Source: Dyella silvae | GTDB lineage: Bacteria; Pseudomonadota; Gammaproteobacteria; Xanthomonadales; Rhodanobacteraceae | Length of the DNA: 64,000 bases | Assembly: GCF_026421305.1 (NCBI RefSeq) | Contig: NZ_JAPJBQ010000002.1 | Coordinates: 558,001-622,000, forward strand | Direction: 5' to 3' | Part shown: positions 58,340-64,000 of the stretch, in pieces | How positions within the stretch are numbered: the first letter of the stretch is position 1 | Layout of the letters: each line of letters starts with the position of its first letter | The notes under the pieces: model-generated | Told to the model about the DNA's origin: nothing | Database searches by the model: none | Seen by the model: the letters and a program-made list of their open reading frames with translations, nothing else | Translations under genes and position numbers: made by a program

Positions 58340-59746
58340 ATGAACGCTTACGAGAAGAACGCTGGCGTCGTGATCCCCGACGCGCAGCTGCTGGCTGATG
58401 AGGCCGAGTGGAGCTCCTTTGGCGACACCGTGCACTACGTCGATCCGCCGAAGATCTTCCGCCACGGCGAAGGCAGCTGGATGATCGACACCGCCGGCAC
58501 GCGCTTCCTTGACCTGCAGATGTGGTACTCGGCCGTCAACTTCGGTTACGGCAACCAGCGCCTCAATGACACGCTGAAGCGTCAGATCGACGTGCTGCCG
58601 CAGGTCGCCAGCCAGTACCTGCACCAGACCCGCATCGAGCTGGCCAAGACCATTGCGGTCGACGCGCAGCAGAAGTTCGGCCTGAAGGGCCGCGTGCACT
58701 TCAACGTCGGCGGCGCACAGGCCGTGGAAGACTCGCTGAAGCTCGTGCGCAACTTCAAGAACGGCAAGAGCCTGATGTTCGCCTTCGAGGGCGGTTATCA
58801 CGGCCGTACGCTGGGCGCCTCGTCGATCACCTCCAGCTACCGCTACCGTCGCCGCTTCGGCCACTTCGGTGAGCGTGCGATGTTCATCCCGTTCCCGTAC
58901 CCGTTCCGCCGCCCGAAGGGCATGACGCCGGAAGAGTATTCGGACGCCTGCGTGCGCCAGTTCGCCCGCCTGTTCGAAACCGAATACAACGGCGTGTGGG
59001 ATCCCAAGGTCAACCAGGCTGAATACGCTGCCTTCTACGTCGAGCCGATCCAGGGCACGGGTGGTTACGTCATTCCGCCGATGAACTTCTTCAAGGACCT
59101 GAAGAAGGTGCTGGATCAGTACGGCATCCTGATGGTCGTCGACGAAATCCAGATGGGTTTCTGGCGCACGGGCAAGCTGTGGTCGATCGAGCACTTCGGT
59201 GTGACGCCGGACATCATCGTCTTCGGCAAGGCGCTGACCAACGGCCTGAACCCGCTGTCGGGTCTGTGGGCACGCGAAGAGATGATCAACCCGACCATCT
59301 TCCCGCCGGGATCCACCCACTCCACCTTCAACTCCAACCCGCTGGGTACCTCGCTGGGTCTGGAAGTGATCAAGATGGGTTACGAGCTGGACTACGAGAC
59401 CAATGTCGCCAAGAAGGGTGCGCACTTCCTCGAAGGTCTCAAGGACCTGCAGAAGCGCCACAAGGAAATCGGCGATGTCGACGGCCTCGGCCTCGCACTG
59501 CGCGCCGAAATCTGCACCGACGATGGCTTCACGCCGAACAAGGCGCTGCTCGACAAGATGGTCGACATCGGCCTCGCCGGCGACCTGGAGCACAACGGCA
59601 AGAAGATCGGCCTCGTGCTCGACGTGGGTGGCTGGTACAAGAACGTGATCACCTTCGCGCCGTCGCTCGACATCACGCACGAAGAAATCGATCTGGCCAT
59701 CGCGCTGCTCGACCAGCTGCTGACCAAGGCCAAGAAGGCGATGTAA
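58340..59746 (+). CDS. Class III PLP-dependent aminotransferase, HAD-linked
   Basis: 468 residues. PLP lysine K297 (VFGKALTNGLNPLSG), DEIQMGFWRTG at 268-278, YHGRT at 153-157. The cofactor phosphate loop reads VGGAQA (123-128) where NSGSEA or NSGTEA is usual. FYVEPIQGTGGY and NVITFAPSLDITHEEID are typical of ornithine/4-aminobutyrate-type enzymes. Not closely similar to the other class III enzyme at 12171. It forms a pair with the HAD phosphatase, and a strong terminator follows. Confidence 0.85.
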   Translation: MNAYEKNAGVVIPDAQLLADEAEWSSFGDTVHYVDPPKIFRHGEGSWMIDTAGTRFLDLQMWYSAVNFGYGNQRLNDTLKRQIDVLPQVASQYLHQTRIELAKTIAVDAQQKFGLKGRVHFNVGGAQAVEDSLKLVRNFKNGKSLMFAFEGGYHGRTLGASSITSSYRYRRRFGHFGERAMFIPFPYPFRRPKGMTPEEYSDACVRQFARLFETEYNGVWDPKVNQAEYAAFYVEPIQGTGGYVIPPMNFFKDLKKVLDQYGILMVVDEIQMGFWRTGKLWSIEHFGVTPDIIVFGKALTNGLNPLSGLWAREEMINPTIFPPGSTHSTFNSNPLGTSLGLEVIKMGYELDYETNVAKKGAHFLEGLKDLQKRHKEIGDVDGLGLALRAEICTDDGFTPNKALLDKMVDIGLAGDLEHNGKKIGLVLDVGGWYKNVITFAPSLDITHEEIDLAIALLDQLLTKAKKAM

Positions 59747-59751
59747 TGACG

Positions 59752-59783
59752 ACGCCGCGGGGCATGGGCCCCGCGGCGTTTGT
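59752..59783 (+). terminator. Terminator after the HAD-aminotransferase pair
   Basis: ACGCCGCGGGGC-ATG-GGCCCCGCGGCGT forms a very stable stem followed by TTTGTT. Confidence 0.82.
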
Positions 59784-59961
59784 TGGTGGTTTGTCTCAAG
59801 TAGTTCCCATGCAGGGGATGTGTGACAACGGCGGCTCTTTGGTGTCGCCGTTTTTTTATGTCCGCAGCTTGGTGAGCGTGCATGCCCGCAACGATTCGTC
59901 TGGAATTGTTGAGCGCGTGGGCCAAGAAGGCGGCACCCCGTTTTTGCCAGCCGCTTTTTTT

Positions 59962-60042
59962 GTGAGAGCACACCCTGTGCGCGACAAATCTATGTCGCCA
60001 TGACGATGAGGCGCTGCAGTCGCGCACAAGTGCGCTCCTGCA
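59962..60042. repeat. Family B inverted repeat, copy 2 (degenerate)
   Basis: GTGAGAGCACACCCTGTGCG and CGCGCACAAGTGCGCTCCTG face each other across about 40 bases in the 301-base interval before the convergent kinase gene. Apart from the terminator at 59752, nothing else recognisable lies in that interval. Confidence 0.6.
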
Positions 60043-60047
60043 AAGGA

Positions 60048-61511
60048 TCAGCCTGGCGTTTTGGAGGTGCGTGCCGGCGGGAATACGATTTCCACGCGCA
60101 GGCCGCCGCTGGTGCCACTGAGAAAACGCACATAGGCGTGATGACGCTCGGCGATGCGTTGCACGATGGCCAGGCCAAGCCCGGTGCCTTCCTCAGTGAC
60201 ACCCGGTACGCGGAAGAAGCGCTCGCCCAGACGTTCCAGAAAAGCGGGCGGCACACCGGGCCCGTTGTCTTCCACACTGAGGCAAGCGCTATCGGCCAGC
60301 GTCGAGACCCCTACGGTGACGATGCTGTCGCGGCCGGCATAACGCAGGCTGTTGTCGATCAGGTTATCGAGCATCTCCTGCAGCGAGATGCGATCGCCAT
60401 CGATCCATAACGGGCCGGAAGGGCCTTCATAGCCAAGATCCACGCCGGCAGCGATGGCGTCGTGCACGCGCACGCTCAACAGTTCAGGTATCAGTTGCGC
60501 GAGATCGAGCAGGCAGTGCGGTTCGCTCTCGTTCAAATCGGGCGACTGCGCGCGGGTGAGGGCGAGCAGCTGGCTGGATGCGCGGCTGGCGCGCTGGGTC
60601 AGACGCACGATGTGCTGCAGCGAATCACTGACGGTTTCCGGACTCGGGTCGGCCTGGGCGCGTTCCACGTGTACGCGCAATCCGGCGAGCGGGGTCTTGA
60701 GCTGGTGCGCCGCGTCGGCAATGAATCGTTCCTGCAATGCCAGCATGCCGCGCTGGCGCGCGAACAGGCCATCGATGGTGCGTGTGAGCGGCAGGATTTC
60801 CACCGGCACGTCGGCGTCGCCGATCGGTGCCAGGTCGTGCTCGCGTGCGGCTAGCCGGGCGGTCAGCGGGTCGAGCTGGCGTAGGCCGACGCGCACGCCG
60901 TATAGCACCAGAAAGAACACACTGGCGATCAGCAAGGCCTGTGCGGGGATGCTGAGCAGCAGAATTTCGCGCGCACGCTGGTGACGGTCGTGAAACGTCT
61001 CCGCCATGGTAATCGTGAGCTGGTCGTCGGGGTCACGCAGGTTGGGAATGCGCACGGTCGCGGCGCGGAGTTCACGCACCCTCTGCTTGTTGGTGCGAAG
61101 CGTGGTGGAGTAGAGCACTGGCTCCGCGTCAATGCTGGCCCCCGGCGGCGCGGCATGCAGCTCGGGTGAGCCGGCCAGCAGGCCGTGCTTCTGGCTGGTG
61201 ACGCTGAAATAGTTGTGGCCCTCGGGCGCGTACTCGAGCAGGAAACGCGCCTGTGGTGAAATCTGCCCGCCCAGATCTTCCTGGGTGAGCATTTGCGCCA
61301 GCGTCATGGCGTTGTCGCCAAGGTCGCGATCATGCACGTGGTTGGAATAGATCAGTGCGCCGCTGTAGGTGATCAGGCTCTCGATGGCCAGCAGCAGCAT
61401 CAAAGGCACGAGCAGCGACGACAGCAGTCGACGGCGCAGGCTCGGGCGGCCATCGGGCTCGAGCATGCGGTACAGCCACGACTGCTCCTGCTTCGGTGCC
61501 GCCTTGTTCAT
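60048..61511 (-). CDS. TctE/QseC-type sensor histidine kinase
   Basis: 487 residues. TM1 about 29-55, a roughly 130-residue periplasmic 2CSK_N-type sensor, TM2 about 186-206, a HAMP-like linker, HisKA with His269 (FIADAAHQLKTPLAGLR), and HATPase boxes DNLIDNSLRYAG, VEDNGPGVP and GTGLGLAIVQRIAERH. The start overlaps the response-regulator stop by four bases. The AHQLKTPLAG sequence is typical of the TctE group. The signal is unknown; the divergent PepSY operon with a Fur-like site hints at metal or envelope sensing. Confidence 0.93.
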   Translation of the reverse strand: MNKAAPKQEQSWLYRMLEPDGRPSLRRRLLSSLLVPLMLLLAIESLITYSGALIYSNHVHDRDLGDNAMTLAQMLTQEDLGGQISPQARFLLEYAPEGHNYFSVTSQKHGLLAGSPELHAAPPGASIDAEPVLYSTTLRTNKQRVRELRAATVRIPNLRDPDDQLTITMAETFHDRHQRAREILLLSIPAQALLIASVFFLVLYGVRVGLRQLDPLTARLAAREHDLAPIGDADVPVEILPLTRTIDGLFARQRGMLALQERFIADAAHQLKTPLAGLRVHVERAQADPSPETVSDSLQHIVRLTQRASRASSQLLALTRAQSPDLNESEPHCLLDLAQLIPELLSVRVHDAIAAGVDLGYEGPSGPLWIDGDRISLQEMLDNLIDNSLRYAGRDSIVTVGVSTLADSACLSVEDNGPGVPPAFLERLGERFFRVPGVTEEGTGLGLAIVQRIAERHHAYVRFLSGTSGGLRVEIVFPPARTSKTPG

Positions 61512-62197
61512 GCTTTGGATTCCTTGCCTTCCTTCACTTCTTCCAGCAAATAGCCAAGGCCGCGAATGGTGCGTACCTGCGTGCCGGAATCGGCGAGCTT
61601 GCGGCGCAGGCGATAGATGGCAATGTCCAGGCCGTTGTCGGTGAGCTCTTCGTCCCAACTGCACAGCGCCTCGACGAGCTGCGCGCGACTGGTAACGCGA
61701 TCGGGTCGCGCGGCAAGGGCTTCAAGCAGGCCGAATTCGCGAGCGGTGAGTTCAAGCGGCGTGTCGTCGATCCATGCACGATGGCCGGGCAGGTCCAGAC
61801 GCAGGCGGCCGATGGTGAGCTCCGGCGCACCCTGTGAGGTATAGCGCCGCAGCAGGGCACGCACACGCGCTTCGAACTCGGCGAGCGCGAAGGGCTTCAC
61901 CAGATAGTCGTCTGCGCCGAGATCGAGCACGCGTACGCGCTCGCGCAGGCCTTCGCGCGCGGTGATGACCAGCACGGGCAGGCCGGTGCCGCGCTTGCGC
62001 AGCCGTTGCAGCACATCGGCACCATCCAGGTTGGGCAGGCCGAGGTCGAGAATGAGCAGGTCGTACGGCGTGTCGCGCAGCGCAGCGTCGGCTTTGGCGC
62101 CGTCGGTCACGCAATCCACGGCGTGGCCGCCCTGGCGCAGCGATGCGCTGACACCAGCGGCGATGGAGGGGTCATCCTCGGCAATCAAAATGCGCAT
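61508..62197 (-). CDS. TctD/QseB-type response regulator (OmpR family)
   Basis: 229 residues. Receiver with acidic E7/D8/D9, phosphoacceptor Asp51 (LILDLGLPNLDG), Lys near 102 (DYLVKPF), and an OmpR winged helix (LELTAREFGLLEALAARPDR, NGLDIAIYRLRRKLADSGTQ, IRGLGYLLEEV). First gene of the two-component operon. It is divergent from the PepSY-domain gene across about 200 bases. Confidence 0.95.
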   Translation of the reverse strand: MRILIAEDDPSIAAGVSASLRQGGHAVDCVTDGAKADAALRDTPYDLLILDLGLPNLDGADVLQRLRKRGTGLPVLVITAREGLRERVRVLDLGADDYLVKPFALAEFEARVRALLRRYTSQGAPELTIGRLRLDLPGHRAWIDDTPLELTAREFGLLEALAARPDRVTSRAQLVEALCSWDEELTDNGLDIAIYRLRRKLADSGTQVRTIRGLGYLLEEVKEGKESKA

Positions 62198-62254
62198 ATC
62201 AAGTTCCAGTAGAGCGTGGCCGTCGTCAGGGAGGCGATGAGTCGAGCCTGGTTC

Positions 62255-62275
62255 AATTGCGACTAATTCTCATTT
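62255..62275. promoter_or_regulatory. Fur-box-like sequence in the divergent region
   Basis: AATTGCGACTAATTCTCATT and the next T resemble Fur boxes with GCGA-TAATTCTCATT cores found upstream of iron-repressed genes in gammaproteobacteria. It lies about 130-150 bases before the PepSY gene and 58 bases from the response regulator start. The match to the 19-base inverted repeat is partial. Confidence 0.45.
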
Positions 62276-62404
62276 GTGGCAGGATCTTGGCTCGACGTCA
62301 GTTCGGAGCCGCCCAAGCCGGCAGCTTAGCGCCCTGATACGGCATTGAGACAGTTTGCGCGCCACTCGGTTGCATGGCCCGCGACGCAGCATCGTACGGA
62401 CAGG

Positions 62405-63067
62405 ATGGTCAAGAAAACGGGCATGGAACCGACGGCGCGAACGCACAACAGCACCAGGGGAGCGAGCCGGGCGTTCTGGCTGAAGCAACTCCATCAATGG
62501 CATTGGATCAGCTCAGCGTTGTGTCTGGTCGGCATGCTGTTGTTCGCAGTCACTGGCTTCACGCTCAATCACGCCGGTCAAATCGAAGCCAAAGCGCAAA
62601 CGGCGCACCACAGTGCAGAGTTGCCTGCGCTGCTGCTAAAAATGGTTGCGGGCGAGGACGAGCGCAAGGGGGTGGCGATACCCGCCGCCGTGGCCGACTG
62701 GATCGCTGCCGAGATGCATGTGGACGTGGCCGGCCGCGCGGCGGAGTGGTCATCCGATGACGTCTATATCTCGATGCCGATGCCGGGCGGCGATGCCTGG
62801 CTCAGCATCGAGCGCGAAACCGGCAAGGTGGAAACGGAGCGAAGCACGCGCGGCGTGATCGCCTATCTCAACGATCTGCACAAGGGACGCCACGCGGGGC
62901 CGGCCTGGGGCTGGTTCATTGATGTGTTTGCGCTGGCCTGCGTGATCTTTTCCATCACCGGCTTATTGCTTTTGAAAATGCATGCCGCACAGCGCGGTGC
63001 CACCTGGCCTTTGGTGGCCTTCGGTCTGGTACTGCCGCTGGTGCTGGCGTTGATCTTTATCCATTAA
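62405..63067 (+). CDS. PepSY-associated membrane protein
   Basis: About 220 residues. Basic N-terminus, TM1 (ISSALCLVGMLLFAVTGFTL), a periplasmic PepSY-like domain (WLSIERETGKVETERSTRGV, IAYLNDLHKGRHAG), TM2 (WFIDVFALACVIFSITGLLL) and TM3 (WPLVAFGLVLPLVLALIFIH). LHKGRHAGPAWGWFIDVFAL is the hallmark of PepSY-TM proteins that accompany TonB receptors and iron or haem uptake. ATGs at 62405 and 62423 are both possible. DUF2271 and DUF4198 genes follow, an association often seen in iron-regulated loci. Confidence 0.85.
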   Translation: MVKKTGMEPTARTHNSTRGASRAFWLKQLHQWHWISSALCLVGMLLFAVTGFTLNHAGQIEAKAQTAHHSAELPALLLKMVAGEDERKGVAIPAAVADWIAAEMHVDVAGRAAEWSSDDVYISMPMPGGDAWLSIERETGKVETERSTRGVIAYLNDLHKGRHAGPAWGWFIDVFALACVIFSITGLLLLKMHAAQRGATWPLVAFGLVLPLVLALIFIH

Positions 63068-63074
63068 GCGAAGC

Positions 63075-63140
63075 GTGAGTGAAGAAGAGTGAGAAACGAG
63101 AGAAAGCGCGAACTCTCACTTCTCACTCTTCTTCACTCAC
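63075..63140. repeat. Family C inverted repeat, copy 2 (perfect 21-bp arms)
   Basis: The arm beginning GTGAGTGAAGAAGAGTGAGA (63075-63095) and its exact reverse complement (63120-63140) enclose 24 bases that again contain GAGAGAAAGCGCG, as in copy 1. It lies between the PepSY and DUF2271 genes, inside one probable operon. Confidence 0.85.
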
Positions 63141-63162
63141 TTCTCGCTCTAACGAGGTAACC

Positions 63163-63678
63163 ATGCGGCGTCTGACCCTTACGCTTCCCGCCGTGCTGTT
63201 GGCGGCTCCCGTTGCGGCGGCTGATCTCCATGTCACCGTGCAGATTCCACAACTCAACGTGGCCGAGTATCACCGGCCTTACACGGCGGTGTGGGTCGAG
63301 CGCGAAGACCACAGCGTCGCCGCGCAGCTGGCCGTGTGGTACGCGCAGAAGGAATCCAAAGAAGGCGCCGGTACCAAGTGGCTGCCGGAGTTGCGCCAGT
63401 GGTGGCGCCGCGGCGGCCGCGACTTGCAGATGCCGGTGGATGGCGTGTCGGGCGCGACGCGTCCGGCGGGCGAGCAGTCGTTGAGCTATCACGAAGGCAA
63501 GGCGCCGCTGGGACAGTTGCCTGCGGGCAAGTACGAGCTGGTGGTGGAGGCCGCGCGCGAAGTCGGTGGCCGCGAAGTGGTGCGCGTGCCGTTCAACTGG
63601 CCGGCGTCAGCACCACAGCAGCTGACCGCCCAAGGCAGCAGTGAACTCGGCACCGTCAAAGTCGATCTCGCCCCGTGA
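63163..63678 (+). CDS. DUF2271 periplasmic protein
   Basis: 171 residues. Signal peptide ([20 protein letters not shown]) then a small beta-sandwich domain with [63 protein letters not shown] and [19 protein letters not shown]2271 genes typically lie between PepSY and DUF4198 genes, as here. Function unknown. The SD GAGG six bases before the ATG fixes the start at 63163; the in-frame start at 63079 lies in the repeat. Confidence 0.88.
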   Translation: MRRLTLTLPAVLLAAPVAAADLHVTVQIPQLNVAEYHRPYTAVWVEREDHSVAAQLAVWYAQKESKEGAGTKWLPELRQWWRRGGRDLQMPVDGVSGATRPAGEQSLSYHEGKAPLGQLPAGKYELVVEAAREVGGREVVRVPFNWPASAPQQLTAQGSSELGTVKVDLAP

Positions 63679-63695
63679 CCAGAGAGAACAACCCC

Positions 63696-64000
63696 ATGAT
63701 GAAGCAGACCTTGAAGTGGAGCGTGTGGGCCTTGGCGATGGCGCTGCCCCTGGCTGCGCAAGCGCACAAGATGTGGCTGGTGCCGTCGGCAACCAATGTT
63801 TCCGGTGCTGACCCGTGGGTGACGGTGGATGCGGCGGTCTCCAACGATCTGTTCTATCCCGATCACATGCCGGTGGCGCTGGATCGAGTCGCCATCACCG
63901 CGCCGGACGGACAGACGGTCAAGGCGGAGAACGCGCTCACCGGGCAATACCGCAGCGTGTTCGACGTGCATCTCACGCAGCAAGGTACCTACAAAGTTGC
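63696..64000 (+). CDS. DUF4198 domain protein, N-terminal part (runs off the window)
   Basis: 101 codons are visible. Signal peptide ([20 protein letters not shown], cleavage after AQA) and the DUF4198 start [20 protein letters not shown], then [20 protein letters not shown]. The mature N-terminal His directly after the cleavage site is a feature of these periplasmic proteins and may bind metal. The start is ATG 63696 or the adjacent ATG 63699. It continues the PepSY-DUF2271 operon. Confidence 0.85.
   Translation, partial: MMKQTLKWSVWALAMALPLAAQAHKMWLVPSATNVSGADPWVTVDAAVSNDLFYPDHMPVALDRVAITAPDGQTVKAENALTGQYRSVFDVHLTQQGTYKV

Noticed and set aside
58289-59971. 560-codon open frame antisense to the HAD-linked aminotransferase
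   Set aside because: Same reasoning; the sense strand encodes a complete PLP enzyme.

Overview
The window is chromosomal DNA of a GC-rich gammaproteobacterium, most likely Xanthomonadales and probably the Rhodanobacteraceae (Dyella, Luteibacter, Rhodanobacter or Frateuria). This is inferred from the pheT-ihfA-merR-tRNA-Pro order, a Xanthomonas/Caulobacter-type TonB receptor, the AmgK/MurU muropeptide pair, a SUF operon led by an Rrf2 regulator, and many small palindromic intergenic repeats. No phage, integrase, transposase, CRISPR array or rRNA was seen. Genes are tightly packed and mostly housekeeping or envelope-related.

Layout. 1-1655: end of pheT, ihfA, a MerR regulator, tRNA-Pro(GGG) and its terminator. 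1864-4603: serA divergent from a D-2-hydroxyglutarate dehydrogenase-like flavoprotein. 4845-6950: a YncE-like beta-propeller and proline iminopeptidase. 7006-10459 (minus): a chemoreceptor plus an EAL/CBS/GGDEF protein, read from a very good FliA (sigma-28) promoter. 10706-13667 (minus): upp, a PsiF protein and a class III aminotransferase. 13953-17580: an ABC-2 exporter with a DesK/DesR-type two-component system. 17661-21340: a DUF3142 lipoprotein and an uncharacterised 807-residue exported protein. 21457-25816: an AttEFGH-like ABC operon (ATPase, double-FtsX permease, AttH/CrtC lipocalin). 25913-31663: queA, tgt, yajC, secD, secF. 31815-37212 (minus): sterol desaturase-type hydroxylase, murU-amgK, amtB-glnK with a near-consensus sigma-54 promoter.

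37542-43523 is the SUF iron-sulfur operon (sufR, sufB, a methyltransferase, sufC, sufD, sufS). It is followed by a DUF3291 protein, a DUF333 lipoprotein, an M13 peptidase, a remnant of an OmpR-type response regulator, a TonB receptor with its own YncE-like partner, and a GNAT-Rieske pair. 52257-57323 (minus) is a four-part exporter (TolC/NodT-like lipoprotein, FtsX permease, MacB-like ATPase, HlyD-like lipoprotein) ending in a MipA/OmpV protein. It is divergent from a HAD phosphatase and class III aminotransferase pair, with a perfect 17-bp palindrome between them. 60048-62197 (minus) is a TctE/TctD-type two-component system, divergent from a PepSY/DUF2271/DUF4198 operon that runs off the window behind a Fur-box-like site.

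Most informative non-coding signals: the FliA and sigma-54 promoters, which also settle two translation starts; the sufR promoter with an overlapping 25-bp dyad; the palindromes before the exporter and the TonB receptor; and several families of dispersed inverted repeats.
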